A DNA stretch of 64,000 nucleotides from Planctomycetaceae bacterium (GTDB taxonomy: Bacteria > Planctomycetota > UBA1135 > GCA-002686595): contig WYBT01000035.1 in the NCBI GenBank assembly GCA_011525785.1, positions 1 to 64,000 on the forward strand. The letters run 5' to 3'. This document shows, piece by piece, positions 26,120-35,452 of the stretch (position 1 is its first letter; every line of letters begins with the position of its first letter). The notes under the pieces are model-generated. The model made no database searches, was not told the DNA's origin, and saw only the letters and a program-made list of their open reading frames with translations. The translations under genes and the position numbers were made by a program.

Positions 26120-27216
26120 TAGGGCGGATCGATCTCGTGTCCGCGCGCGGCCACGTCCTCGATCCCGACGACGCTTTCGCCTTCCAGCAGCACGACACGC
26201 TGCGCCAGGTTGATCATCGGGCACACGTGGCGCGGTTCGAGCTCCACCAGCTCGCCCATGGGCGGCGTGCGGCCGTCGAGGGAAGCGAGCGGGAGGTGCT
26301 CTTCGCTCGGGCGCTGCGCGACGAGGCCCGGCCAGCCGCGCACGCGCACGCACGGATCGCCCGCCGCTGCATCGAGCGACTTCGAGCCCGCGTCGAGCGT
26401 CACGCGACCCGCGCCGTTCGCGCTGATCACGCGCGCGAGCACGCTCGCCGCGCACTGGAAGCCGGCGATGCCGAGCGCCTCGCTGTTCGTGTCCCAGTAC
26501 ACGACGATTCCGGGGCTCACGCTGTGGCGCAGCGCGGCGAAGGGCTCGAAGGCGAGCGCTTGCTCGAAGGTCGGCGTGCCGCTCGTCACCAGCTCGAGGC
26601 GCTCGAGGGAACGCGAGTGCACCAGTCGCGCGAGCCCTTCGAAGTGCGGTGCGCAGGCTCGCGCGCGTTCGGCGGCGCTGGCGTGGCGAATCTGCCCTTC
26701 GTAGGCGTGCAGGCCGATGAGCGCGGCGCCCGCGGCCTCCAACGTCGCGTCCAGTCGCGCCGTGTCGTCGAGCGCGATGCCGCTGCGGCCCATGCCGGGA
26801 TCCAGATCGACCCACAGGCCAAGCTGCGGCGCCGCGCGCCGCACTTCGAGCGCGTGCTCGGGCGCTTCCGTGAGCAGCGACAAACGCTGGCGCGGGTGAG
26901 CGCGGCCCAGTTGCTCCAGCCGCGCGAGGTTCGCCCCGCGGTGCGCCATGGCCACGCACAGCTCGAGCTCGACCTGCGCACGCTCAGCGCACTCGAGCAG
27001 CAGCGCCGCTTCGCGCGTCGTCGCGCACTTGAAGCGCCGCAGCCCGCTCGCGAGCAGCAGCTCCAGCACGGCCGGCGTCTTGGCGGTCTTCACGTGCGGT
27101 CGCCAGCGCTCGAGCCCGCCGTGCGGCGCGAGCACCGTCCGCATGCGCGCGAGGTTGGCTCGCACTCGATCGAGCCGCACCAGCAGCGCCGGAGTCTGCA
27201 ACTGTTCCGGACGCAT
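26101..27216 (-). CDS. PLP fold-III amino-acid enzyme (D-serine dehydratase/D-threonine aldolase-like)
   Basis: 371 residues with the alanine-racemase N-terminal barrel and the DSD1/D-threonine aldolase C-terminal domain. Lys43 in RPHVKTAKTP is the expected PLP lysine; WVDLDPGMGRSGI follows the phosphate-binding side. Near residue 330 the motif RHVCPMINL gives the His-x-Cys metal (Zn/Mn) ligands of this family. Substrate is not decidable by eye; D-threonine aldolase, D-serine dehydratase and 3-hydroxy-D-aspartate aldolase are alternatives. The final residues (YSPTYS) are encoded by the palindromic element, so the C-terminus may have been altered by its insertion. Confidence 0.85.
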   Translation of the reverse strand: MRPEQLQTPALLVRLDRVRANLARMRTVLAPHGGLERWRPHVKTAKTPAVLELLLASGLRRFKCATTREAALLLECAERAQVELELCVAMAHRGANLARLEQLGRAHPRQRLSLLTEAPEHALEVRRAAPQLGLWVDLDPGMGRSGIALDDTARLDATLEAAGAALIGLHAYEGQIRHASAAERARACAPHFEGLARLVHSRSLERLELVTSGTPTFEQALAFEPFAALRHSVSPGIVVYWDTNSEALGIAGFQCAASVLARVISANGAGRVTLDAGSKSLDAAAGDPCVRVRGWPGLVAQRPSEEHLPLASLDGRTPPMGELVELEPRHVCPMINLAQRVVLLEGESVVGIEDVAARGHEIDPPYSPTYS

Positions 27217-27226
27217 GTGTGCGCGC

Positions 27227-27433
27227 TCAGCGCTTGGCCTGCGGCTTGGGCTCGAACGCGCGACACGGCTGCCCGCTCGACTCGCGCACCACCGTCGAAG
27301 GTTGGCGCGTGCTCGCGATGCCGAAGGCGCGGCAGCCCCAGGGGTGCGCCGGCTCGTAGGTGATGTAGTAGTGGCGGCACTCACGGCACGGCGGGTCGCC
27401 GGCTTCGCGGTGCTCGTTCGCACGCCCGTTCAT
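27227..27433 (-). CDS. Small cysteine-rich protein, zinc-ribbon-like
   Basis: 68 residues with CRECRHYYITYEPAHPWGC, then RAFG and a final PC, giving a C-x2-C...C...C arrangement typical of a small metal-binding knuckle. Short proteins with this 'C-x-x-C-x-x-[FY]-Y-x-[TI]...P-x-G-C' layout are found across bacteria, often mislabelled. Lies 10 nt upstream of the PLP-enzyme gene on the same strand and head-to-head with the DUF3500 gene. Confidence 0.7.
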   Translation of the reverse strand: MNGRANEHREAGDPPCRECRHYYITYEPAHPWGCRAFGIASTRQPSTVVRESSGQPCRAFEPKPQAKR

Positions 27434-27458
27434 GGCGCTCGATAGCATGGCGTGCAAC

Positions 27459-28469
27459 ATGCGCTCTCGCATCCTCGCCGCTGTGTTGGCCGCCCTGGTC
27501 TGCTGGCTCGCCGCGACGGCGACGCTCGCAGCGCAGACCCCGCAGGACGCCGCGCGCGCGGCGCTGGTGCGCTGGCTCGACGCGCTCGATGAAGGCCAGC
27601 GCGCGCGCTGCCTGCACGCCTACGACGACCCTGCGCGCCGCGATTGGGGCTACACGCCGCGCAAGCGCGCTGGACTGCGCGTCGCGGGGCTGGGGGAACT
27701 CGCCGGCGAGCGCTTGAACGAACTGCTCGCGTCGGTGCTCGAGCCTGCGGCGCTGCAAACGCTCGAGGAGATTCGCGAGCTCGAGCGCGTGCTGTTCGAA
27801 CGCGAGTCGCGGCCCGGTGCGCCGGCCAGTTGGCGCGACTACGACGAGTACTACCTGAGCGTGTTCGGCGACCCGCGCTCGCAGGCGCAGTGGGCCTGGC
27901 GTTTCGAAGGCCACCACATCTCGATCAACGTGACGGGCGAGGCCGAGCGCGTGCTCAGCGTCACGCCGCAGTTCCTGGGCGCCAGTCCGGCGCGCAGCGA
28001 GGCGGGGACTGGCGGCGAGCGCCGACCGCTCGCGCGCGAGGAGGATCTGGGGCGCGAGCTGTTCGCGAGCCTGGACGACGAGCAGCGGGCCAAGGCGCTC
28101 GGTGCGGGCGAGCTGACCGGCGACATTCGCGGCACGCCCGGCGTCGAACCGCCAGGGCCGGACGGTTTGCGCGCGGCGCAGCTCACGCCGCCGCAGCGGG
28201 CGCTCCTGGCGGAACTCGTGGAGCTTTTCGCACACCGTTCGAGCGGGGCCGCTCGCGAGGGTGCGCTCGAACGGCTGCGCGCGGACCTGGAACGGGCTTC
28301 GCTGGTCTACCTCGGCAGCCTCGCGCCGCTCGAGCGCGGCTACTGGCGCGTCAACGTCGGCGCGAGCGTGTTCGAGTTCGACAACAGCCAGCCCGGCGCC
28401 AATCATGTCCACACGCTCTGGCGCGAGCACGGAGCGGATTTTGGTGACGCGCGCGCGGGCCAGCGCTGA
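27459..28469 (+). CDS. DUF3500 family secreted protein
   Basis: 336 residues from ATG 27459, chosen because it gives a clean signal peptide (MRSRILAAVLAALVCWLAAT; cleavage before QTPQD); in-frame ATGs at 27447 and 27432 are alternatives. Family signatures are WAWRFEGHHISINVT, TPQFLGASPA, LAREEDLGRELFASL and the C-terminal FEFDNSQPGANHVHTLWRE..DFG. DUF3500 function is unknown; members are exported and common in Planctomycetota and Bacteroidota. Confidence 0.9.
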   Translation: MRSRILAAVLAALVCWLAATATLAAQTPQDAARAALVRWLDALDEGQRARCLHAYDDPARRDWGYTPRKRAGLRVAGLGELAGERLNELLASVLEPAALQTLEEIRELERVLFERESRPGAPASWRDYDEYYLSVFGDPRSQAQWAWRFEGHHISINVTGEAERVLSVTPQFLGASPARSEAGTGGERRPLAREEDLGRELFASLDDEQRAKALGAGELTGDIRGTPGVEPPGPDGLRAAQLTPPQRALLAELVELFAHRSSGAAREGALERLRADLERASLVYLGSLAPLERGYWRVNVGASVFEFDNSQPGANHVHTLWREHGADFGDARAGQR

Positions 28470-28526
28470 TTGCGCGCAACCTCGCGCGCGTCCGACTCGT
28501 CCACTCCTCGCGTCCCAACCACCGCC

Positions 28527-30290
28527 ATGCTCGTCGAGCTGATCATCCGCGACCTCGCCATCATCGAGCACGCCTCGCTGTCCTTCGGCCCGGGCCTCAA
28601 CGTCATCAGCGGCGAGACCGGCGCCGGCAAGAGCCTGCTGGTCGGCGCGCTCGAGCTGCTGCTCGGCAATCGCCCCAAGCCCGGACGCGTGCGCTCCGGC
28701 GCGGAGAAGGCCGTGGTCGAGGGCCGCTTCCTGGTCGGCGCCGGCAAAGAGAGCGCGTCGATCGCGCGCTGGGCCCGCCGCCACATGCCGCAGCTCGTCG
28801 CGCAGTGGGCGCGCGCCGGCGACGAGGAGCGCGAGCTGATCCTGGGCCGCAGCGTGTTCGCCGATGGCCGCACGCGCGCCTACGTGAACAACCGGCCCGT
28901 CACGCGCGAGGCCCTGGTCGACCTCGCGCCGCGCCTGTTCGAGATCCACGGCCAGAACGACCACCAGAAGCTCCACGACCCCAGCGAGCAGCTCCGGCTG
29001 GTCGACGGCTTCGGCAAGCTCGACGAACTGGTGGCGAGCTACCGCGTAGCGCGCGACGCCTGGCGCGTGTTGGCCGAACGGGCGCTGCGCCTGCGCGCCG
29101 AAGCGACCACGCGACGCGATGCGTTGGACCTCGCGCGCTTTCAATGCGCCGAGCTGGCGGCCGCGGCCCCGCGCGAGGGCGAGCGCGCCGAACTCGAGCC
29201 GCAGCGCGAGCTGTTGCGGCACGCGGCCAGCCTCAAGGAGGGGTTGTCGCGCACGGTGGGGGAGCTGTGCGAGGACGATGGCTCGGTGCTCGACCGCGCG
29301 CGTTCACTGGCGCGTTTCGTCGAGGGCTGGAAGGCGCAGGTGGGCGCACTCGCGCCGGTGGCGGAGTCGCTCGAGTCGGCGCTGGCGCATCTGGATGACG
29401 CTGCGCGAGCCCTGCAGTCGCTGGGCGAGCGGCTGGAGGTCGATCCCGCTCGGCTGGAAGAGATCGAGACCCGCCTGGCGGAGCTCGAACGGCTCGAGCG
29501 CAAGTACCAGACCGACGGCGCCGGGCTCGTGGCGCGGCTGGCGGAGCTGCGCGCGCAGGTGGCGCGGCTCGAAGCCGACGAGACGAGCACCGAGACGCTG
29601 GCCGCGGAACTGGCCGCCGCGCGCGCGCTGGTGCTGGCCCGCGCCGGCGAGTTGCGCCGCGCACGAAAGGCCGTGCGCCCCAAGCTGATCAAGGCCGTGC
29701 AGGCGCTGTTCGGCGAACTCGGGCTGCCCAAGGCGAGCTTCGACATCCGACTGGCGCAGCGCGGCGACGAGGAGGGCGAGGCCACGGGCGAGGTCGACGA
29801 GGTCAGCGTGATCGCGGCCGACTCCACGCGCTTCGGCGAGCGCGGCATGGACCGCATCGAGTTCCTGCTCGCGGCCAACCCCGGCGAGCCGCTGGCCAAG
29901 CTCGAGCAGGTCGCCTCGGGCGGCGAGACGGCGCGCATCATGCTGGCCCTGCGCAGCGCGTTGGCGAGTTGCGGCGAGCGGCGAAGCCTCTTGTTCGACG
30001 AGATCGACTCGGGCGTGGGCGGTCGGCTGGGGCCGGCGGTGGGTGCGCACCTGCGGCGCCTGGGCGAGCACCATCAAGTGCTGTGCGTGACGCACCTCCC
30101 GGCGATCGCAGCCATGGCGCAGCGCCACCTCAAGGCCGCCAAGTCGGTCGAGGGCGAGCGCACGCGCAGCGCGGTCGAGGAACTCACCGGCGAGGCGCGC
30201 GTGCTCGAAATCGCCGAGATGATCGCCGGCGGCGGGGACCAGGAGACGGCCCGCGCCGAGGCGCGCCGATTGCTCGGCCTGGCCTCCTGA
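28527..30290 (+). CDS. recN: DNA repair protein RecN
   Basis: 587-residue SMC-like ATPase for double-strand break repair. Walker A GETGAGKS at 29-36, Q-loop region FEIHGQNDHQKL, a central antiparallel coiled coil (about 180-400), the signature ASGGETARIMLALRSAL (family consensus LSGGEL, so Leu-to-Ala and Leu-to-Thr substitutions), Walker B LLFDEIDSGVGG and the His-switch VTHLPAIAA. Length and architecture are standard. No LexA box recognised upstream. Confidence 0.95.
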   Translation: MLVELIIRDLAIIEHASLSFGPGLNVISGETGAGKSLLVGALELLLGNRPKPGRVRSGAEKAVVEGRFLVGAGKESASIARWARRHMPQLVAQWARAGDEERELILGRSVFADGRTRAYVNNRPVTREALVDLAPRLFEIHGQNDHQKLHDPSEQLRLVDGFGKLDELVASYRVARDAWRVLAERALRLRAEATTRRDALDLARFQCAELAAAAPREGERAELEPQRELLRHAASLKEGLSRTVGELCEDDGSVLDRARSLARFVEGWKAQVGALAPVAESLESALAHLDDAARALQSLGERLEVDPARLEEIETRLAELERLERKYQTDGAGLVARLAELRAQVARLEADETSTETLAAELAAARALVLARAGELRRARKAVRPKLIKAVQALFGELGLPKASFDIRLAQRGDEEGEATGEVDEVSVIAADSTRFGERGMDRIEFLLAANPGEPLAKLEQVASGGETARIMLALRSALASCGERRSLLFDEIDSGVGGRLGPAVGAHLRRLGEHHQVLCVTHLPAIAAMAQRHLKAAKSVEGERTRSAVEELTGEARVLEIAEMIAGGGDQETARAEARRLLGLAS

Positions 30291-30348
30291 GGCGGCCGAG
30301 CGGGATAGGATTCCCGCGCCGACCGCGTCCGCGCGGCGCAGCCCCCCC

Positions 30349-31101
30349 ATGCTGGCCGGAAAGAAAATCGTGGTCGTGATGCCGGCCTACAACGCGGCTT
30401 CGACGCTCAAGCGCACCTGGGACGAGGTCATGGCGCAGGGCGTGGTCGACCTGGTGATCGTGGTCGACGACGGCAGCCGCGACGACACCGTGGCGATCGC
30501 CAGGACGCTGCCGAACACGATCGTGCACGTGCACCCCAAGAACCGGGGCTACGGCGGCAACCAAAAGAGCTGCTATCGCATCGCGCTCGAGAACGGGGCC
30601 GACATCGCGATCATGGTGCACCCCGACTACCAGTACACGCCGCTCCTGATCCCGGCGATGGCCTCGATGATCGCCAACGGGCTGTACGACTGCGTGCTGG
30701 GCTCGCGCATCCTCGGCGGCCGCGCGCTGGCGGGCGGCATGCCGATCTGGAAGTACGTCTCCAACCGCTTCCTGACCGCGGCGGAGAACCTGCTGATCGG
30801 CGCCAAGGTCTCCGAATACCACACCGGCTACCGCGCCTTCTCACGGCGCCTGCTCGAGCGCGTCGACACCTCGCACAACTCCGAGGACTTCGTGTTCGAC
30901 AACCAGATGCTCGCGCAGATCGTGTGGCACGGCTACACGATCGCCGAGGTCTCCTGCCCGACGAAGTACTTCCCCGAGGCGAGCTCGATCAACTTCAGCC
31001 GCAGCGTGAAGTACGGCCTGGGGTGTCTGATGGTCGGGACGCAGTTCCGCCTGGCGCGCATGGGGCTCGTTCCGTCGAAGCTGTTCCCGCGCCAGAGCTG
31101 A
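30349..31101 (+). CDS. Family 2 glycosyltransferase, dolichol/polyprenol-phosphate type
   Basis: 250 residues, GT-A fold, no TM helices. VVVMPAYNAASTL at the N-terminus, VVDDGSRDDT as the nucleotide-binding DxD-adjacent motif, KNRGYGGNQKSCYRIALENGAD, then MVHPDYQYTP in place of the usual D-x-D loop. EYHTGYRAFSRRLLE is typical of polyprenyl-phosphate-mannose/glucose synthases. It likely transfers a hexose from a nucleotide sugar to a lipid carrier. TAGGAT (30306-30311) sits 38 nt upstream. Confidence 0.88.
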   Translation: MLAGKKIVVVMPAYNAASTLKRTWDEVMAQGVVDLVIVVDDGSRDDTVAIARTLPNTIVHVHPKNRGYGGNQKSCYRIALENGADIAIMVHPDYQYTPLLIPAMASMIANGLYDCVLGSRILGGRALAGGMPIWKYVSNRFLTAAENLLIGAKVSEYHTGYRAFSRRLLERVDTSHNSEDFVFDNQMLAQIVWHGYTIAEVSCPTKYFPEASSINFSRSVKYGLGCLMVGTQFRLARMGLVPSKLFPRQS

Positions 31102-31155
31102 GTCCCCGGCCGCCGCGCCCTTGCGCCGACGCGCCGCGTCGCGAAAGCTCGCGGC

Positions 31156-32568
31156 ATGAACACCGAGGAGTTCCGCCGCGCCGGGCATCGATTGATCGAC
31201 TGGATCGCCGACTACCGCGCGCAGGTCGAGTCGCAGCCCGTCTCCGTTCCGATCGAGCCGGGTTCCCTGCGCGCGCAACTGCCCGCGGAGCCGCCCGAGC
31301 AGCCTGCGCCATTCGAGGCGCTGCTGGCCGACTTCGAGCGCGTGCTCGCGCCGGCGCTGGTGCACTGGCAGCACCCCAGCTTCCACGGCTACTTCCCCTC
31401 CAACGCCGAGCTGTCGAGCGTGCTCGGAGACTTGCTGAGCACCGGCGTCGGCTCGCTGGGGCTCGCCTGGCAGTCGAATCCGGCGCTGACGGAGCTCGAG
31501 GACCTGACGCTGGACTGGATGCGGCGCGCGCTGGGTTTGAGCGACGCGTGGCGCGGGGTGATTCAGGACACGGCCTCGACTTCGACGCTGGTGGCGCTGG
31601 TCTGCGCGCGCGAACGGACGACGCAGTACGGACTGGCGCGCGGAGGTCTTCAAGCCGAGCAAGCGCCCCTGGTGGTGTACGTCTCGCAGCACAGCCACAG
31701 CTCGGTCGAGAAGGCGGCGCTAGTGGCGGGCTTCGGCCGCGAGAACGTGCGCGCCATCGCGGTCGACGAGAACTTCGCGCTGCGGCCCGAAGAACTCGCG
31801 CGCGCGCTGCGCGCCGACCGGGCGGCGGGCCGGATTCCGTGCGCGATCGTGGCCACGAGCGGGACCACCACGACCACGGCCTTCGACCCGCTCGAGCCGC
31901 TGGCGCAACTCGCCCGCGAGCACGGCGTGTGGCTGCACGTCGACGCGGCCATGGCCGGCTCGGGGATGATCCTGCCGGAGTTGCGCGCGCTGTGGAGCGG
32001 TGTCGAGGGCGCCGACTCGCTGGTGCTCAACCCGCACAAGTGGCTGGGCGTTGCCTTCGACTGCTCGCTGTACTACGTGCGCGACGGCGAGCACCTGGTG
32101 CGCGTGATGAGCACGCGGCCGAGCTACCTCGCAACGGCCTTCGACGAGCGCGCGCGCAACCTGCGCGACTGGGGCATTCCGCTCGGCCGGCGCTTTCGCG
32201 CGCTGAAACTGTGGTTCCTGCTGCGCGATCAGGGCCTCGAGCAGCTGCGCGCGCGGCTGCGGCGCGATCTCGCGCACGCGCAGTGGCTGGCGGAGACAGT
32301 GCGCGCGACGCCGCAGTGGCGCGTGCTGGCGCCGGTGGCGCTGCAGACGGTGTGCGTGCGCCACGAGCCGCCCGGGCTGGCCGGCGAGGCGCTGGATGCG
32401 CACACGCAGCGTTGGGCCGAGGCGCTCAACCGCTCGGGGCGCGCGTACGTGACGCCCGCGACGCTCGACGGCCGTTGGATGGTGCGCCTGTCGATCGGAG
32501 CGCTGGCGACCGAGCGCGAACACGTGGAAGCGCTGTGGCGCAACGTGCGCGCTGCGGCCGAAAGCTGA
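31156..32568 (+). CDS. PLP-dependent aromatic-L-amino-acid decarboxylase family protein
   Basis: 470 residues, fold-type I group II decarboxylase. WQHPSFHGYFPSNAELSSVLGDLLS at the N-terminus, TASTSTLVAL near the PLP phosphate, HVDAAMAGS with the PLP-ring Asp, and NPHKW carrying the Schiff-base lysine near residue 295. This family decarboxylates DOPA, Trp, Phe or Tyr to amines; substrate is not predictable from visible residues. Converges on marR with 6 nt between stops. Confidence 0.93.
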   Translation: MNTEEFRRAGHRLIDWIADYRAQVESQPVSVPIEPGSLRAQLPAEPPEQPAPFEALLADFERVLAPALVHWQHPSFHGYFPSNAELSSVLGDLLSTGVGSLGLAWQSNPALTELEDLTLDWMRRALGLSDAWRGVIQDTASTSTLVALVCARERTTQYGLARGGLQAEQAPLVVYVSQHSHSSVEKAALVAGFGRENVRAIAVDENFALRPEELARALRADRAAGRIPCAIVATSGTTTTTAFDPLEPLAQLAREHGVWLHVDAAMAGSGMILPELRALWSGVEGADSLVLNPHKWLGVAFDCSLYYVRDGEHLVRVMSTRPSYLATAFDERARNLRDWGIPLGRRFRALKLWFLLRDQGLEQLRARLRRDLAHAQWLAETVRATPQWRVLAPVALQTVCVRHEPPGLAGEALDAHTQRWAEALNRSGRAYVTPATLDGRWMVRLSIGALATEREHVEALWRNVRAAAES

Positions 32569-32574
32569 TGGGCG

Positions 32575-33051
32575 TCACTCCTCGCGCACGAGCTCGCGCG
32601 AGATCGAGTCGAGCACGGTGAGCGCCGCGCTGATCTGCGCCTCGCTGCAACGGCCGAGCGCGCGGCGCACGCCCGCTTCGACGGTGCCGATGCGCAGCGC
32701 GTCGATCTTGGAGCCTTCCTCGGTCAGCTCGAGCAGCGTGCGCCTGCGATCGGCCGCGTCCGGACGGCGCGCAATCCAACGGCGCTGCTCGAGTCGCTGC
32801 AGCACGCCCGTGACGGTGCTGGCGTGCACTTCCATGAGCTGCGCCAGTTCGCCAGCGCTGATGCCGGGGTAGCGACCGACGATGCGCAGGAGCAGGCGCT
32901 GCGAGGCGGTCACTCCGATGCGCGCCTGCATGCGCTTGGAGCGCGCCTCGAGCGCGTGACCGACGCCGAGCAGCGTGCGCATGAAGCCGAGGGTCTGTCC
33001 GAGCTGGGTCCTGTCGACGACGGCGCGCGCTGCGTCTTGATTTGGCTGCAA
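32575..33051 (-). CDS. MarR-family transcriptional regulator
   Basis: 158-residue winged-helix dimer. Core YPGISAGELAQLMEVHASTVTGVLQRLEQRRWIARRPDAADRRRTLLELTEEG holds the HTH and the D-R-R-x-x-x-L-x-L-T wing. Start TTG at 33051 is assumed; an internal ATG (MRTLLGVG) is possible. It follows the KamA-family gene on the same strand after a hairpin. Direct repeats containing TTG-N6-CAA upstream of that gene are candidate binding sites. Confidence 0.9.
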   Translation of the reverse strand: MQPNQDAARAVVDRTQLGQTLGFMRTLLGVGHALEARSKRMQARIGVTASQRLLLRIVGRYPGISAGELAQLMEVHASTVTGVLQRLEQRRWIARRPDAADRRRTLLELTEEGSKIDALRIGTVEAGVRRALGRCSEAQISAALTVLDSISRELVREE

Positions 33052-33112
33052 AACTGCTGCACTCCCGGGCGGGTTATGGGGGGGGCGGAACGACCCGTTC
33101 TATCCGAGCACG

Positions 33113-33151
33113 CTCCCGCGCGCAGCGGAAGGGCCAAGCTGCGCGCGGGAG
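33113..33151. terminator. 14-bp perfect hairpin between kamA-like gene and marR
   Basis: CTCCCGCGCGCAGC pairs with GCTGCGCGCGGGAG around an 11-nt loop, starting 6 nt beyond the stop of the radical-SAM gene (minus strand). No U-run; may partially terminate the upstream transcript so that marR is separately expressed. Confidence 0.65.
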
Positions 33152-33156
33152 TGGAT

Positions 33157-34575
33157 TCAGCTCGCCAGCGATTGCGGGGTGAGCGGCGACGAACTGGCCT
33201 TGAGGTTCGCGCGCCAGCGGTGCTCGGCCTCGATCTCGCGCATACCCTCCGCGAAGAAGAACTCCTCGCGGCCGAAAGCCGGGCGCAACTGGTCGAGCCA
33301 CGTGGCGCGCGGGTCGAAGCGCGCGAAGAACGGTCGGCCAACCCATTCGGAGCGGCGCGCCTGGAGGAAGCGCAGCACGAAGACCTGCTCGCTGCCGATC
33401 ACGCTCACGCCGTCGATCACGACCTTGCCGGGCGTGGCGCTCATCGACGGGCCGCGGACCGAGCGCGCCAGGCCGGACACCCCCGAGTACGCCTCGCGGA
33501 AGATGCGCCAGGCGCGTTCGAGCGGCACTTCGAAGTAGCCGCGCGGTCCGGTGTCGCGCTCGACGAAGGTGTAGTAGGGCACGGCCCCGAGCCGCACTTG
33601 CTCGCTCCACATGCGCTGCCAGATGCGCGCGTCGTCGTTGACGCGCCGGATCAGTGGCGCCTGGGTGCGCACCACCGCGCCGGTCGCGATCACGCGCGCC
33701 AGCGCCGCCTGCGCGACGTCCGTCTCGAGCTCGCGCGGGTGGCTGAAGTGCGCCATGAACGCCAAGTGGCGACCGGACGCGACGATCTGTTCGAACAGCG
33801 CGAGCAGTTCGTCGGCGTCGGGGTCGGTCAGGAAGCGCTGCGGCCAGAAGGCCAGCGCCTTGGTCCCGATGCGGATCGTGGAGACGTGCTCGAGATCGGC
33901 GGCGAGCAGCGGCTCGAGGTAGCGGCGCAGCAACGCCGTGCGCATCACCAGCGGGTCGCCGCCTGTGATCAGCACGTTGCTCACTTCCTTGTGCGCGCGC
34001 AGGTACTCGACCAGCCCGGCCGACTCGCGCGCGGCGAATTTCATGTCGTCCAGCCCCACGAACTGCGGCCAGCGGAAGCAGTAGGTGCAGTAGGACAGGC
34101 AGGTCTGACCTCGGCTGGGGAAGAACAGCACCGTCTCGCGGTACTTGTGCTGGATGCCGACCAGCGTCGAGCCGTCGCCGCCTGCGGCCGCCTGGGTCGG
34201 GACGTTCAGCGTCGCCTGGCCCGCGGGGTGCGGGTTCATGCTCAGCTGGATCTCACGCGCGGCGCTGCGGATCTGCGCTTCGGGCGCGTTATCGCGCACC
34301 AGTGCGAACATCCGCTCGAAGTCGTCGGGCGCGAGCATCTCGCGCTGCGGGAAGGTGAGCTGGAAGATCGGATCGCGCGGCGCGCGCGACCAGTCGATCA
34401 GCTCGTCGACGACGTAGCTGTTGACTGCGAACGGCAGCACATGGGCCACCGTGCGGATGGCGTCGATCTCGCTGCGCGGCAGGCGCTTGAGCGGCTCGAT
34501 CTGGTCGAGGTGTTCGCGGCGCAGCAGCTTGAAGCGCGCAGGCGCGGACGACGTCGAGTGGGTGCGTGCGATCAC
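33157..34575 (-). CDS. KamA-family radical SAM protein (lysine 2,3-aminomutase-like)
   Basis: 472 residues from GTG 34575, which has AAGGAGG 8 nt upstream. The radical SAM cluster CLSYCTYCFRW (C-x3-C-x2-C) is near residue 160, followed by the SAM-binding LITGGDPLVM. RIGTKALAFWPQRFL and AHFSHPREL are typical KamA-barrel elements. KamA, EpmB and related mutases share this fold and also need PLP; the length exceeds EpmB (about 340). Function could be beta-lysine formation or a related 1,2-amino shift; not resolved by eye. Confidence 0.88.
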   Translation of the reverse strand: MIARTHSTSSAPARFKLLRREHLDQIEPLKRLPRSEIDAIRTVAHVLPFAVNSYVVDELIDWSRAPRDPIFQLTFPQREMLAPDDFERMFALVRDNAPEAQIRSAAREIQLSMNPHPAGQATLNVPTQAAAGGDGSTLVGIQHKYRETVLFFPSRGQTCLSYCTYCFRWPQFVGLDDMKFAARESAGLVEYLRAHKEVSNVLITGGDPLVMRTALLRRYLEPLLAADLEHVSTIRIGTKALAFWPQRFLTDPDADELLALFEQIVASGRHLAFMAHFSHPRELETDVAQAALARVIATGAVVRTQAPLIRRVNDDARIWQRMWSEQVRLGAVPYYTFVERDTGPRGYFEVPLERAWRIFREAYSGVSGLARSVRGPSMSATPGKVVIDGVSVIGSEQVFVLRFLQARRSEWVGRPFFARFDPRATWLDQLRPAFGREEFFFAEGMREIEAEHRWRANLKASSSPLTPQSLAS

Positions 34576-35017
34576 GGGAAGGCCTCCTTGCGCGGTGCGC
34601 GGGTTGCGGATCGGTATCGGCCAGCTGAGTCCGAGACCTTGGACTAATACTTGTGGTAGCAACCAAAATACTTGCTGTCGCAAACAATGGCAAGATGGGG
34701 GGCGGCGCGCGGACGGCGGGGCAGCGGCCGGGGCGTCGCGCGCGGCGCTGCGGGCGGGCGGCGAGGGGGCCTGGTCCCGGCCGCTCGCCCTCGCTCGTCG
34801 GTTCGGCGCCGCCGCGCACGTCGCGCGCCGGCTCGGAGCGCCGCGCGCGCCCGCCGAGCGCCGCTCCTGCCGCCCCGATCCGGCCCGCGCGCCGCGCGCG
34901 CTGGGGGCGCGCGGGCCTCGCGCCCTGGTTCCCGGTGGGCGCAAAGGGCACAATCCCCGGTTGAACGGCCGCGCACGCGCGCGGCTTCGACCGCTCCGAC
35001 CCTCCTCGCCGACTGCC
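34576..35017. other. 442-bp intergenic region with AT-rich regulatory-looking island
   Basis: Divergent region between the KamA-family gene and a TPR lipoprotein. Apart from the 21-bp direct repeats at 34646-34687 the sequence is extremely GC-rich and I see no coding signal or RNA gene. Confidence 0.6.
34646..34687. promoter_or_regulatory. Two 21-bp direct repeats in an AT-rich island
   Basis: AATACTTGTGGTAGCAACCAA and AATACTTGCTGTCGCAAACAA abut exactly and match at 16-17 of 21 positions. Each contains a TTG-N6-CAA half-palindrome, as in TTGCTGTCGCAA. The 21-bp period places both on one DNA face. Located about 70-110 bp upstream of the KamA-family start; a regulator such as the nearby MarR is a candidate ligand. 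Confidence 0.55.
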
Positions 35018-35449
35018 ATGACCGCCTCTCCGCGCGCTGCTCGCGCCCCTGCCTTCGCCTCCCTGCTGCTCGCGCTCGCCGGCGCGGGTTGCGCCCATGT
35101 CGAGCACACGGTGCGCGGACCGGTCGAAGCGATCGTGGCCGTACCCACGGCCGTGGAAGGACGCGCCGACAAGCTCGTGGTCGAGGCTTCGCCCGACCGC
35201 GATTGCCAGGCCGGCGTGCGCGCGCTGCGCAACTCGCAATGGGAAGTGGCCATCACGGCCTTCGACCGCGCGCTGCGCTCGGACTCCGCCGACTACCGCG
35301 CCCTGTACGCGCGCGGCGTCGCGAACGAGATGCTCGGGCGCTTCGAGGCCGCGCTGAGCGACTACCGCGCGTCCAACGAAAGCGCGCCCGCACAGAGCCT
35401 CGCCTGTCTGACCGCGATCGAGCGCACGAAGACCAAGCTGGGGCGCTGA
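35018..35449 (+). CDS. Small TPR lipoprotein
   Basis: 143 residues with a signal and lipobox (LALAGAGC, Cys25). The second half carries a TPR pair (AGVRALRNSQWEVAITAFDRAL, ALYARGVANEMLGRFEAAL). Ends 3 nt before the pseudouridine synthase gene, so likely co-transcribed. Specific role unknown. Confidence 0.8.
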   Translation: MTASPRAARAPAFASLLLALAGAGCAHVEHTVRGPVEAIVAVPTAVEGRADKLVVEASPDRDCQAGVRALRNSQWEVAITAFDRALRSDSADYRALYARGVANEMLGRFEAALSDYRASNESAPAQSLACLTAIERTKTKLGR

Positions 35450-35452
35450 AGC

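Noticed and set aside
34576..35256. N-terminal extension of the KamA-family protein by over 200 residues
   Set aside because: The extension is Arg/Ala/Ser-rich, runs antisense through the TPR lipoprotein, and the GTG at 34575 has a strong Shine-Dalgarno.
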